Shown here piece after piece: positions 41,600 to 50,763 of a stretch of DNA of 64,000 bases. The notes beneath the pieces were generated by a model. The model did not search any database. It was not told the origin of the DNA and saw nothing but the letters and a program-made list of their open reading frames with translations. The translations under genes were made by a program, and so were the position numbers. Within the stretch, counting starts at the first letter, position 1, and each line of letters opens with the position of its first letter. The stretch is taken from positions 1 to 64,000 of the forward strand of contig NZ_DAIOEU010000015.1 in assembly GCF_036746095.1 (NCBI RefSeq). The letters are read 5' to 3'. Source of the DNA: Dyella_B sp036746095. Lineage in GTDB: Bacteria; Pseudomonadota; Gammaproteobacteria; Xanthomonadales; Rhodanobacteraceae.

Positions 41600-42967
41600 T
41601 CACTCCGCCAGCCAGCGGTCGGCCAGCTGCCGCGCCTGCTGCCGTATCTCCGGCATCGCGGTGGATTCCCATAACGTGCCGCGCAGCATGCTGCCGATCG
41701 CATACAAGCGCGGCCATGCACTGTTGTCGTGCAGAAGGCGGCCGTCGGGCGCGGCCTGTATCCCCAAGCCAAACGGATCGGGGCGGATGTGGCCGTTGGT
41801 AAGCAGTTGCTGCAGCAACGTGTGTTGCGTGCCGCGGATGTCGTTGTCCAGGCCGACGCTTTGCACGATCAGATCCACATCGAGCGTGCGCGCCTGGTGT
41901 TCGCTTTGGGGCATGTACGCCAGTTGCGGGCCGCGTTCGGCAAGCGTCGCGCCGTGCAGACGGCCACGCAGCCGTTGCAGGCGGCCTTGTTGCTCCAGCT
42001 CGGCGATGGATTGCGCCGCTTCTTGCGGCAGGCGATGGCGTGCGCGCTCCCATGCCCAGCGTGCGTGACGCAGGAAACGCGCGCGGTCTGCTTGCGGCAG
42101 CAGTTGCCACAGTGCGGGCGTATGCGGGCGCAGGCTGTCGATCACGCGGCGCCAGTCGTCGGTATGCTCGATGGCTTCGCGCAACAGACGCATCCAGGTG
42201 CGGATGTCCGGGGCATCGCGCATGGTTTCGATCAGCTCCTCGCTATCCTCGAACGGCAGCGAGGCATTGGCCTGATGTACTTCCGGCATTACGCCATGGC
42301 GGGAGATGGCGGTGAAGCGCGCGTTGGGCCACAGCGCGGCCAGTTCGATGATCACATCCACCGCGGTGAGCCCGAGGCCAACCACGGCGACGTGATAGGC
42401 CTGCGTATCCGGCTTGGCTTCGGCCAGCATCGGCCAGGGTTGCGTCACATAGCGTCCGCTCGCCAACACCGCGTCATCCACGTTGGGAAGCGGACGCGGC
42501 GGCAGCGTGCCGAGCGCAAGCACGGCCGCTTCCACACGCGTGGTGGTTTCGCCCTGGAAAATGGTGACGCCATCGTTTTCGGGCACCATCGCCTCCACGG
42601 CGTATGGCACGATGCGCACGTCATGGCCCTGGCTTTTGGCGCGCGCCAGTGCGTTCGCCGTTTCGCCTTCCAAATATTCGCCGTACCAGCAGCGCGGCAG
42701 GAAGTCGGTGCCGGAAATTTCGGGGTCGCGCTTCTGCATGTATTCCAGGAAGCCGTTGGGGCGGCTGGCGAACATGCCCATGGATGCGGCGCGCACGTTC
42801 AACAGGTGTCGTACCGAACGCGTGCCATAGGCAATGCCACGACCTGGCGTGCCGCCGCCGGTGTACCAATCCAGATGCAGAGGCTGCGGCGTGGGGCGCT
42901 CCAGCAGTTCGCTGAGCAGTATGGCTCCCGCGGCGCCGCCGCCAATGATGGCGACGCGTCGAAACAT
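41600..42967 (-). CDS. FAD/NAD(P)-binding protein
   Basis: A 455-residue protein. It opens with the FAD-binding GxGxxG pattern, RRVAIIGGGAAGAILL (GGGAAG), and an RHLLNVRAASMGMF stretch. A second dinucleotide-binding stretch is AVVGLGLTAVDVIIELA. It is of the FAD-NAD(P)-binding (HI0933/hydroxylase-like) group; substrate unknown. It is downstream of the cysteine dioxygenase-like gene, 38 bp apart, on the same strand. Confidence 0.8.
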   Translation of the reverse strand: MFRRVAIIGGGAAGAILLSELLERPTPQPLHLDWYTGGGTPGRGIAYGTRSVRHLLNVRAASMGMFASRPNGFLEYMQKRDPEISGTDFLPRCWYGEYLEGETANALARAKSQGHDVRIVPYAVEAMVPENDGVTIFQGETTTRVEAAVLALGTLPPRPLPNVDDAVLASGRYVTQPWPMLAEAKPDTQAYHVAVVGLGLTAVDVIIELAALWPNARFTAISRHGVMPEVHQANASLPFEDSEELIETMRDAPDIRTWMRLLREAIEHTDDWRRVIDSLRPHTPALWQLLPQADRARFLRHARWAWERARHRLPQEAAQSIAELEQQGRLQRLRGRLHGATLAERGPQLAYMPQSEHQARTLDVDLIVQSVGLDNDIRGTQHTLLQQLLTNGHIRPDPFGLGIQAAPDGRLLHDNSAWPRLYAIGSMLRGTLWESTAMPEIRQQARQLADRWLAE

Positions 42968-43005
42968 GTCACTCCTTGAAACGATGATCGGGCTTTAGGT
43001 TGATA

Positions 43006-43584
43006 TCAGGCGCGAAGCGGGCCGGCGATGCGAGCGCGTTGGGGCAAGCTCAGCCAGTACGGCTCTGCCCCGACCTGCTCGTAAGTGGCGTAATCCTCGA
43101 GGTCGCCGCCATACACGTGCAAGGTCAACGCCGTTTCCTGCCGCGAAAGATTGCGACAGCGATGCATGTATGGCGGATCCGCATCGAACCAGGTCGCATC
43201 GCCGGGACCGAGCCAGTCGCGTCCGCGCAACTGCCACGGTTCGGAGGTGGACGCTCGCGTCCACGACTCCACTTCGAGGGCGCCGTACAGGCTCATCTCA
43301 ATGCCCCACAAACCCGCGTGATCGTGCGACGGCAAGCTATAGCCGGGCGGCCATGCCATCACCAGCACACTCACGCCGGGATGGCCGCGGCGGGCCAGCA
43401 TCCAGCGTTCGAAACCACGGTTGTGCGTTCGCAAATCGGACAGGCCGGCGGCCAGCGCCCGCGCATCGCGATGCACAATACCGCCCAGTTCGCGTGACAG
43501 CGAAGCTAGGTCCGGACTCTTTTCCAGCGAATACGCAAGTGCAATATCGCGCAAGTTTTTAAGACTATTTCGGTATGTACGCAT
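43006..43584 (-). CDS. Cysteine dioxygenase-like cupin protein
   Basis: A 192-residue protein. Cupin metal ligands: His87 and His89 in SHDHAGLWGIEMSL, and His141 in YMHRCRN; these fit the three-His site of type I cysteine dioxygenases. Thiol dioxygenases oxidise cysteine or 3-mercaptopropionate to sulfinate. ATG 43584 is the Met at family start; an upstream frame to 43662 is less plausible. Thiol substrate not readable. Confidence 0.7.
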   Translation of the reverse strand: MRTYRNSLKNLRDIALAYSLEKSPDLASLSRELGGIVHRDARALAAGLSDLRTHNRGFERWMLARRGHPGVSVLVMAWPPGYSLPSHDHAGLWGIEMSLYGALEVESWTRASTSEPWQLRGRDWLGPGDATWFDADPPYMHRCRNLSRQETALTLHVYGGDLEDYATYEQVGAEPYWLSLPQRARIAGPLRA

Positions 43585-43809
43585 GGGACTCGTAAGCAGA
43601 CCGCAGATGTCTGGAAGTGGAGCATGCACGCCGTTAAATGGTCGTAAGGCTGGAGCGAGCATGACTTCCGAGGCATGGAACCGCGTGTGCGGCCTCCTAT
43701 AGTTTCGTTGCTCAAGTCACGATCGCAGGTTGTGCATGTTTGCGGACAATTCCTTAAACCTTTGTCGGACGTCGTGCATCGAACGCGTACCGACGTCGGA
43801 GGAACGGAC

Positions 43810-44094
43810 ATGATCGAACTGATGGCAATCTTTCTGGTGATAGGCGGACTGTGGTTGGTAGGCTCGCTGGTTGGCCTGGCCTTCAAGCTCACCTTTGGTT
43901 TGATCGGCGGCTTGTTCAGCCTGCTTGCCGGCGCGCTTGGCATCGTGATCAGCGGCGTGGTGATGCTGCTTGTGTTGCCGGTGATCGCCTTGTCGCTGTT
44001 GCCGGTCTTGCTGCCGGCGCTGCTGTTGTTCGGCCTGGTATGGACGATCGTGCACCTGGCACGCAAGCCGGCGGTGACGCCGGTGCCACGTTGA
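43810..44094 (+). CDS. Small multi-pass membrane protein
   Basis: A 94-residue very hydrophobic protein with about three membrane segments (residues 2-25, 30-58, 62-82). The site GGAGG lies 7 bases upstream of ATG 43810. No recognised family. It is convergent with the tonB gene. Confidence 0.6.
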   Translation: MIELMAIFLVIGGLWLVGSLVGLAFKLTFGLIGGLFSLLAGALGIVISGVVMLLVLPVIALSLLPVLLPALLLFGLVWTIVHLARKPAVTPVPR

Positions 44095-44115
44095 CCGGGA
44101 CGCATCGGTAAGCAA

Positions 44116-44187
44116 GGGGAATAGGGAACAGCAAGCGCAATGCCGCGGCACACGCCGCAGTTCGCCCTTGACCATTCCCTACTCCCC
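44116..44187. repeat. Inverted repeat between convergent genes
   Basis: GGGGAATAGGGAA at 44116-44128 pairs with TTCCCTACTCCCC at 44175-44187 with one mismatch; GCGGCACACGCCGC sits inside. It lies between the membrane-protein and tonB genes and might end transcription on both sides. Confidence 0.6.
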
Positions 44188-44198
44188 AACCCTGTCTC

Positions 44199-44861
44199 TT
44201 ACATGTCCTGCAACACGAAACTGACCGGCACCTGCGCCCACGCCTTGACCGCATGGCCATCCATCACCGCCGGCTGGAACCGCCAACTCGCCAGCACTTG
44301 TTCGCGTGCGCTTTTATCCAATAGCGGATAACCGCTGCCGTGGTCGACGATTACGTCGATCGGCTTGCCGTTTTCATCCACCAGCACGCGTAGCAATACC
44401 GTACCCTGCATGTGCAAGCGCAAGGCTTGTGTGGGAAAGCGCAACGGTGAGGAGCGATAGGCGAGCGAGACCACGCCCGGCGCGATGGCGGGTGGCGATG
44501 CCACCACTGGCGGTGTTGCCGGCACGGCATTGTGCGAGGGTTCGGTAATGGGTGGCGTGTCGACCACGGGTGGAGATTCATGCCGCACCACCGGTACGTG
44601 CACCGGCGTCGTCACCGGCACGGGTTTGGGCAAAGCCTTCAATACGATGGGTGGTGGTGGAGGCGGCGGCGGTGGCCGGGCGATGACGTCCACGAACGTG
44701 GGCGGCGGGGCTTTGAACACTTCGGCAGTCTGCGGCGCCAACGGACGCAGTGCGAAGACCAGTGCGGCAAGGTTGAGGGTAATGGCTGCGCTGAGCGCAG
44801 CCACGCGCACCATGTCTGGATGATGCGCACGACGAACGACTGCCAGGCCTGCGGACGACAT
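44199..44861 (-). CDS. tonB: Energy transducer TonB-family protein
   Basis: A 220-residue protein. One N-terminal anchor (about 22-42), a proline-rich spacer starting with a run of nine prolines near residue 65, and a C-terminal TonB domain (TQALRLHMQGTVLLRVLVDE, GYPLLDKSAREQVLASWRFQ). It spans the periplasm to energise outer-membrane receptors such as the one at 17014-19314. ATG 44861 has AGGAGG 8-9 bases upstream. Confidence 0.85.
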   Translation of the reverse strand: MSSAGLAVVRRAHHPDMVRVAALSAAITLNLAALVFALRPLAPQTAEVFKAPPPTFVDVIARPPPPPPPPPIVLKALPKPVPVTTPVHVPVVRHESPPVVDTPPITEPSHNAVPATPPVVASPPAIAPGVVSLAYRSSPLRFPTQALRLHMQGTVLLRVLVDENGKPIDVIVDHGSGYPLLDKSAREQVLASWRFQPAVMDGHAVKAWAQVPVSFVLQDM

Positions 44862-45368
44862 AAGACGACCTCCTGACGACGATGTGGTTGTGGCACCCGC
44901 CACGCCGTGTGGGGACACGGGGGGATCGTGTGGATGCGGCTTCAGCGTATGCCTGCTTTTTGGGTTTGTGCAATAGGCGTCCCTATGGCGTGAACGGCTC
45001 GCATGCTGGCTGTTGGACTTCCAGCCAGTCGGAGCGACGAGAGAAAGGATGGCGTCCGTGCCCCTATAGATTTGCGACAGCTCGGAGACATGGACGGAGA
45101 GGTATCCGCCGCCCTGAGATTTGTGCTGCCCTTCAGCTTTTGAGCGGTTACTCGTCTAAATCGCGTGAAAGCCGGCGTTTTCTTCACCCATGTTGCACAT
45201 CCTCGCCGCGAGAGTGCCCCGGCCCTGCCCGCCAGGGCGACAGGGACGGTCCGGGTACCCTTTCGGGGATTCTTGTGTTTCGTGCTTCACCTCGAGCGGT
45301 GAAAAAACCCTTCGTTTGCGAAGGAACGCGTTCGCTCATTTTTTTCTTAAAGAGGAGAGACGCGTGTC
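44862..45368. other. Long intergenic spacer
   Basis: About 500 bases between divergent tonB and the secreted-protein gene. It holds promoters for both presumably. A GCCCTGCCCGCCAGGGC hairpin is at about 45222-45238. AGAGGAG precedes the right-hand gene. No gene is convincing. Confidence 0.5.
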
Positions 45369-46379
45369 ATGAAACCGGTTAATCAATCGCGGATATCGTG
45401 GAAGAGCGCATGCGCGCTCATTGCAATGACGGTCTTCGGCGCATGCGGCATGTCGTTTGCCGCGGACAACGCCAGTCAATCGTTTACGCCCAAGGCGATC
45501 AGCGAGTTCGCCGCCAACGCACGGCCCCAAGGCGTGCCGACCGATTACGTGGTGACGCCGAACGGCTTCTTCGCGCCATCGTGCGTGCAACGCATAGCGG
45601 AAGGCGAAACGCTGCATGCCGACGGCAGCATCGAATCGGCCAATGGCATGCTGCGCAAACCGATGGCCTGTACGCAGGCGCACTACCGGTTCGACGGTAC
45701 GCGCGTGGAAGCGAACGGCAGCTTCTCGTTGCCGCCCATCTCGGCGGTGCGCAAACCCGCCATCAATGGCTGGGTGGAAGATGCGAACTACGACAGCCCG
45801 GTGAACATCGGCAAGCTGGTAGCGACCTGGAAAGTGCCGAGCACGCCGACCAACCAGTCCGGACAGACCGATTACTTTTTCCCGGGCCTGGAACAGTTGC
45901 CGACGGTGGAAAGCATCCTGCAGCCGGTGCTTGGCTATGACGCGTTCAGCGGCACGGTGTGGACGCTGTCCAGCTGGAACTGTTGCGTCAGTGGTACGAC
46001 CTACTACAGCGGTCCGATCAACGTGAATGTGGGCGACACCATCCTGGGCACCACCCAGTGCAAGGCCGCCAACAGCTGCGGCACCTGGACGATCACCTCC
46101 AAGGACGTCACCACCGGCAAGAGCACCACGCTTACCACCAGCCCCTATGGCAACCTGCGGTGGGTGTTCGGCGGCGTGATGGAGGTCTACGGAGTCAGCA
46201 GCTGTAACCAGTTGCCTGCCAGTTCGCCGCTTACGTACTCAAGCATCGCGGTCTACAACACCGCCTTCACCAAGATTTCCAGTACGCCATGGGGTGCGGA
46301 CTATCCGGTCGGCTCGGCTTCGCCGCAATGCAGCTACAACGTCTCCACCACGTCCAGCAGCGTAACCCTGAAGTATTGA
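45369..46379 (+). CDS. Secreted beta-rich protein, possibly G1 (glutamic) peptidase-like
   Basis: A 336-residue protein with a signal peptide ending near SFAAD (residue 32). From about residue 130 it has a beta-sandwich-like pattern: KLVATWKVPSTP, QTDYFFPGLEQ, INVNVGDTILGTTQ, TWTITSKDVTTGKSTTL and LRWVFGGVMEVYGV. This order loosely resembles G1 peptidases (eqolisins), where a Gln and a Glu are catalytic, but the usual WIVE motif is not clearly kept. Six or more Cys in mature part suggest disulfides. Function stays open. Confidence 0.5.
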   Translation: MKPVNQSRISWKSACALIAMTVFGACGMSFAADNASQSFTPKAISEFAANARPQGVPTDYVVTPNGFFAPSCVQRIAEGETLHADGSIESANGMLRKPMACTQAHYRFDGTRVEANGSFSLPPISAVRKPAINGWVEDANYDSPVNIGKLVATWKVPSTPTNQSGQTDYFFPGLEQLPTVESILQPVLGYDAFSGTVWTLSSWNCCVSGTTYYSGPINVNVGDTILGTTQCKAANSCGTWTITSKDVTTGKSTTLTTSPYGNLRWVFGGVMEVYGVSSCNQLPASSPLTYSSIAVYNTAFTKISSTPWGADYPVGSASPQCSYNVSTTSSSVTLKY

Positions 46380-46394
46380 GTTCCCATCACACCG

Positions 46395-46425
46395 GCTCCC
46401 CCGTCGCAGGCGGGGGAGCTTTTTT
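46395..46425 (+). terminator. Rho-independent terminator (plus strand)
   Basis: GCTCCCCC and GGGGGAGC pair perfectly with a 9-base loop and are followed by six T. It ends the gene at 45369-46379. Confidence 0.9.
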
Positions 46426-46443
46426 CATGCCTTTTCTGGGCGC

Positions 46444-46470
46444 AAAAAAAACCCCGCGGGGGTGCGGGGC
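46444..46470 (-). terminator. Rho-independent terminator (minus strand)
   Basis: On the minus strand GCCCCGC, loop, GCGGGG is followed by eight T (A-run 46444-46451). It ends the DUF885 gene. It lies 18 bases from the plus-strand terminator. Confidence 0.85.
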
Positions 46471-46629
46471 TGCAGGATTAACGGATATCGGGGAGGCGAT
46501 ACCCGTGACAGCTATCTTCCAGAAAGATAGCTTGATGAACCGTTGAGTTTATGTGATGACGATCTTCACAAATGCGGAGATGTGAGCGTCGCCACAGTTT
46601 TACGCGTGAGTTGTCCCCGGGCCGAAGCA

Positions 46630-48417
46630 TCACTTCTTCTGCGACGGAATAAATTGCGTCCGCACCGCTTCGGCGAGCTGATCCGGCGGCAGCAAGCCCT
46701 GGCCGATGATGAAATCGTTGAAGGCTTGGTGGTTGAACTGTTTGCCCAGCGCCAGCTCGGTCTGCAAGCGCAACTGCTGCAGGCGCATGTAACCGTAGAA
46801 ATACGCCGTGGCCTGGCCGGGGCTGTTGAAGGTGTAGCGATCCAGTTCTTCGCGTGTCATCGCTTCGGACAGGCCCACGTCATGGCGCAATACGTCATGC
46901 GCGCGTTCCTTGCTGATCAGGCCAAGATTCAACATGGGATCGAGGAACGCACGTGCTGCGCGCATCAAACGCAATTGCAGCGTGACGAACTGGCCGGCCG
47001 GTGGTTCGTACGGCAACATTTCCGCTTCGGAATACAGCGCCCAGCCTTCCACGTTGACGCTGTTGAAGGCGAACAGGCTGCGCGCCAGCGATACGCCGCG
47101 TTCCACCATCGCCGAGTACTGCAGCTCATGCCCCGGGCGGCCTTCGTGCGCGGTGAGGGTCCAGGCGGCCGCTTTGAAGGTGAAGTCGTCGTAGGCGTCG
47201 GAGCTGTCGCTGTTTTTGGACGAGTTGCCGGTTGCCGGATTTCCCATGGTCAACACGAAGGTGCCGCGCTCGCCGTGGTTGTTGATGAGTGGCGGCGGGT
47301 CCATGTGCGGCGCGGGCGTGGAAGCCGCTTCCGCTTCCGAAGCCACGCGCATCTGCATCTCGCGCTTGGGCAGCGTGACGATGTGTTCGCGGCGGATGGT
47401 GTCCTCGATCCTGGCGATAACCTGGTGATACCAGGGTTCTACGTCGTTCTTGCCGAGCTGCTGCTGCTTCAGCGCTTTCAACACGTCGCGATAGTCAGAA
47501 GCTTGAATGTCTTCCTGCTTGGCTACCACCGGCGCCATCACCGCCATGGCCTGCTGCACTTCCATGAATTCGAGTTGCGCCTGCTTGATCAGGTCGTCGG
47601 CTGGTATGTCGATGCCGGTTGCCTTGAGGTTATAGGCGTACAGCGGCTCAGGCTCGCGGAAGTCGGTACGCTCGTGCGGCACGATCGTTTTGCGTACCCA
47701 TGCATCGTAATCCTTCAGCTGTGCGTCCATCGCATCGAGTGCGGCCTTGCCGTCGGCATCGTCCAGCTTGTATTTCACGAACAAATCGCGAATGCCCTTC
47801 GCATAACGTTGCGTGTTGGCGAGCTGCTGGTCCACGTTGCCTTTGTAGGGGCCGAGCAGGTGCGAGTCGGAGAGGCGCTCGGTGGTTCTTGCCTCGGCCA
47901 GTTGCGTCAAGGGCGTGCAGCCGGGTGCCTTGCCGACGTAGCATTGCAGGCGTTTCACTGCATAGGCTCGGCGCTTGGGATCCACGTCGTCCTTCAGCAG
48001 GTAGAACTCGCCGCCGAAGAACAGCTGGCCCACATCCACGTAAGGCAGCAGGTATTTGTCGTTGAGCTGGATGCCTTCGATGTTCAGCGCCGCCGCCTTG
48101 GCCATGATTTGCAGATCCTGGCGCACATTGGGGTCGTGCTCGGCAGCCAGCATGGCTTCGAGCTTGCTCTGTGCCGCTTTCAGGGCGGCGATCTGGCGCT
48201 CATCGGTGCCGGGCTTCAGGTCGCTGACTTTGTCGTCATAACCCGGCAGGCCGATCTGCGTGGCGTTCTCGGGATTGAACTGCGCCTGGACGGTGAGCAG
48301 GGCCTGCGCGTCCTGATTGCTGCGCTCGACCCAGGAAGACGGGGAGGTGCCTTGCGCGTAAGCCGTGCCGGTAGCAGCCACGGCGATCGCCGCGGCCAAG
48401 GCGAGACGTTTCAGCAT
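46630..48417 (-). CDS. DUF885-family secreted protein (putative metallo-carboxypeptidase)
   Basis: A 595-residue protein with signal peptide (cleavage after AYAQ, about 22). The family mark HEGRPGHELQ at about 425 gives two His for metal, with EGWALYSE downstream giving Glu. The N-terminal half is helical. DUF885 proteins are thought to be zinc-dependent peptidases. The stop lies 160 bases before a strong terminator. Confidence 0.85.
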   Translation of the reverse strand: MLKRLALAAAIAVAATGTAYAQGTSPSSWVERSNQDAQALLTVQAQFNPENATQIGLPGYDDKVSDLKPGTDERQIAALKAAQSKLEAMLAAEHDPNVRQDLQIMAKAAALNIEGIQLNDKYLLPYVDVGQLFFGGEFYLLKDDVDPKRRAYAVKRLQCYVGKAPGCTPLTQLAEARTTERLSDSHLLGPYKGNVDQQLANTQRYAKGIRDLFVKYKLDDADGKAALDAMDAQLKDYDAWVRKTIVPHERTDFREPEPLYAYNLKATGIDIPADDLIKQAQLEFMEVQQAMAVMAPVVAKQEDIQASDYRDVLKALKQQQLGKNDVEPWYHQVIARIEDTIRREHIVTLPKREMQMRVASEAEAASTPAPHMDPPPLINNHGERGTFVLTMGNPATGNSSKNSDSSDAYDDFTFKAAAWTLTAHEGRPGHELQYSAMVERGVSLARSLFAFNSVNVEGWALYSEAEMLPYEPPAGQFVTLQLRLMRAARAFLDPMLNLGLISKERAHDVLRHDVGLSEAMTREELDRYTFNSPGQATAYFYGYMRLQQLRLQTELALGKQFNHQAFNDFIIGQGLLPPDQLAEAVRTQFIPSQKK

Positions 48418-48487
48418 GACGAATATCCCTGTGGAGTTGGAACGGCGAGCTTATGCGACATCGCACGCGCCGTGCATGCCCCACCTG

Positions 48488-48982
48488 TCACAGGTTGAAC
48501 AGCCACACGCCCACCGCCAGCGCCACCATCACCACCGACAGCACCAGCTTTACCAGCGTGCCGAACAAGAGCCCAAGCCAGGTGCCGATGCTGACGTGGG
48601 CGGAGCGCAGCACGCTTTTGCTGGAAATGAGTTCGCCGATGAGGGCGCCGACGAAGGGACCGAGCACCAGTCCAGGGATGCCGAAGAACATGCCGACGAA
48701 GGTACCGATGGAGGCGCCCCAAATAGCGAGCGAACTTGCTCCCACGCGTTTGGCGCCCAGCGAGGCCGAGATGAAATCCACCGCCACGCCGATGGCAGCC
48801 AATACGCCCAGAACGATCACCCAGGCAACGCCGAGGTGCTGATAGCCGTCCAGCGCCGCGGCCAGCCAGATGCCGCCGAAGATCATCGGGATGCCCGGCA
48901 GCGTGGGCAGCACGGTGCCGATCAGGCCGCCGATGATCAGGGCGATGGCGAGGGCGTAGAGGGCGATGTCCATGAAGAGCAT
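48488..48982 (-). CDS. DUF456-family membrane protein
   Basis: A 164-residue protein with about four membrane segments and the Gly-rich pattern IIGGLIGTVLPTLPGIPMIF and FFGIPGLVLGPFVGALIGE. This fits DUF456. ATG 48982 is preceded by AAGGA; the longer frame upstream runs through a REP doublet and is not protein. Confidence 0.8.
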   Translation of the reverse strand: MLFMDIALYALAIALIIGGLIGTVLPTLPGIPMIFGGIWLAAALDGYQHLGVAWVIVLGVLAAIGVAVDFISASLGAKRVGASSLAIWGASIGTFVGMFFGIPGLVLGPFVGALIGELISSKSVLRSAHVSIGTWLGLLFGTLVKLVLSVVMVALAVGVWLFNL

Positions 48983-49039
48983 GCGGTGGTCCTTGAATGG
49001 AACTGCCTCGAGTATGTCGGCGCTATCTCGAAGCCTGGC

Positions 49040-49156
49040 GTCATTCCGGCGAACGCCGGAATCCAGTCTAGAATGACGTGCGCAGTACACTTCATAAAGG
49101 TTTTTGTGTGCTGCGCACGACGTATTTAACTGGATTCCGGCGTTCGCCGGAATGAC
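49040..49156. repeat. REP doublet, long form
   Basis: CGTCATTCCGGCGAACGCCG and its reverse complement at the ends, with TGTGCTGCGCACGACG in the core. The right end ATGACG overlaps a frame that runs into the kinase gene. Confidence 0.85.
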
Positions 49157-49202
49157 GACCAGGGTATCCACAACCTTAGCGAAGTTTCTCATCGGTACAT
49201 AC

Positions 49203-49853
49203 GTGACAGACCACCCCATTCTGCTGAAAGCCGACGAACTGGGGCGCATCGAGATCGTCCGGCGCGACGGCGTGCCGTGCGTTCGTCGCGATATTCGTGC
49301 GGCGAGATGGTGGGCACGCGCGTTTGCATATCGCGCCGCCGCGCGCGAAGCACGTGCGCTGGCCAAGCTGGAAGGCCTTGATGGCGTGCCGGCGCTGCTG
49401 GGATGGAGCGGCCGCGAGTTGTTGCGCAGCTATATTGCCGGGCGCCCGATGCAACACGCGCAGCCGCGTGATCCGGCCTATTACCGCGATGCGCTGCGCC
49501 TGCTGGCGCAACTGCATCGGCGCGGCATCGTGCATAACGACCTGGCGAAAGAGCCCAATTGGCTGGTGCGCGACGATGGGCGCCCCGCGCTGGTCGACTT
49601 CCAGATTGCCTGGACGCGCGGCAGGCGCGGTCGTCTGTTTCGTTTATTGGCGCGTGAAGATTTGCGTCATCTGCTCAAACACAAACGCACCTATTGCGCG
49701 CATGCACTCACCGCACGTCAGTGGGCGATATTGAATACGCCCGCGCCGCATTCGCGCGTGTGGCGTGCGACAGGCAAGCGGCTTTACAAGCTGATTGCGC
49801 GAAAGGTGTTTGGTTATTGGGATAACGAAGGCAAAGGCCGCGTGCGCGAGTGA
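49203..49853 (+). CDS. Kinase-fold protein (RIO/WaaP-like)
   Basis: A 216-residue protein. The catalytic loop IVHNDLAKEPNWLV has Asp, Lys and Asn in the order of small-molecule/LPS kinases; DFQIAW takes the place of DFG; GRELLRSYIAGRPM is the hinge. It could phosphorylate LPS sugars or another acceptor. GTG 49203 gives the compact form; an ATG at 49152 lies inside the REP doublet and would add about 17 residues of repeat-coded sequence. Confidence 0.7.
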   Translation: MTDHPILLKADELGRIEIVRRDGVPCVRRDIRAARWWARAFAYRAAAREARALAKLEGLDGVPALLGWSGRELLRSYIAGRPMQHAQPRDPAYYRDALRLLAQLHRRGIVHNDLAKEPNWLVRDDGRPALVDFQIAWTRGRRGRLFRLLAREDLRHLLKHKRTYCAHALTARQWAILNTPAPHSRVWRATGKRLYKLIARKVFGYWDNEGKGRVRE

Positions 49854-49873
49854 TCTTCATGACTCCTCACAGC

Positions 49874-49953
49874 CGTCATTCCCGCGAAAGCGGGAATCCA
49901 TTTGCTCTGCTGCGGAAAAGCGAAGATGGATTCCCACTTTCGCGGGAATGACG
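49874..49953. repeat. REP doublet, short form
   Basis: CGTCATTCCCGCGAAAGCGG, GAATCCA at the left, matched by the TGGATTCCCACTTTCGCGGG, AATGACG arm at the right. Spacer about 26 bases. Confidence 0.85.
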
Positions 49954-49986
49954 TCCGGAAGGGTCGCCGTGCATTTTCGTCTTTGA

Positions 49987-50763
49987 TTACTTCTCGACAA
50001 ACGCCCGCTCGATCACGTAATCCCCCGGCTCGCGCGTACGCGGCGATGCCTGGAATCCACGCGCATCCAGCAACGCACACAGATCGTCCAGCATCGCCGG
50101 GCTGCCGCAAAGCATCACGCGGTCCGTGTCCGGATTGAGCGTCGGCAAGCCAATTGCCGACGCCATCGCGCCATCGACGATGTTGTCGGTAATGCGGCCA
50201 CGGTTGCGGAACGGTTCGCGCGTGACTGTGGGGTAGTAGATCAGCTTTTCGCGCACCAGCTCGCCGAGGTATTCGTGCTGCGGCAGTTCGTTCTGCAGGT
50301 AGTTCGAATAGGCCAGGTCGTCGATGTTGCGCACGCCGTGGGCCAACACGACTTTATCGAAACGCTCGTAGGTTTCCGGGTCGCGGATGATGCTCATGAA
50401 CGGCGCTAGCCCCGTGCCCGTGCCCAGCAGATACAGGTGCTTGCCGGGTTTGAGATCGGTCAGCACCAGCGTGCCGGTAGGCTTGCGGCTTACCGTGATG
50501 CTGTCGCCCGGTTTGAGGTGTTGCAGGCGCGAGGTGAGTGGACCGTTCTCCACCTTGATCGAGAAGAACTCCAGGTGCTCTTCCCAACTCGCGCTGGCGA
50601 TGGAATAGGCGCGCATCAGCGGGCGTCCGTCCACGTGCAGGCCGATCATCACGAACTGGCCGCTGTCGAAGCGGAAGCCCGGATCGCGCGTCGTGCGGAA
50701 GCTGAAAAGGCTGCCGTTCCAGTGATGGACGTCGATTACTTGCTCGGTCGCCAAAGCCACCAT
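49987..50763 (-). CDS. fpr: Ferredoxin/flavodoxin-NADP+ reductase
   Basis: A 258-residue protein. FAD-binding motif RAYSIAS at 51-57; the NADPH-binding loop GTGTGLAPF at about 113; C-terminal end VIERAFVEK typical of bacterial Fpr. Moves electrons between NADPH and ferredoxin or flavodoxin, with roles in oxidative stress. Start ATG 50763. Confidence 0.9.
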   Translation of the reverse strand: MVALATEQVIDVHHWNGSLFSFRTTRDPGFRFDSGQFVMIGLHVDGRPLMRAYSIASASWEEHLEFFSIKVENGPLTSRLQHLKPGDSITVSRKPTGTLVLTDLKPGKHLYLLGTGTGLAPFMSIIRDPETYERFDKVVLAHGVRNIDDLAYSNYLQNELPQHEYLGELVREKLIYYPTVTREPFRNRGRITDNIVDGAMASAIGLPTLNPDTDRVMLCGSPAMLDDLCALLDARGFQASPRTREPGDYVIERAFVEK

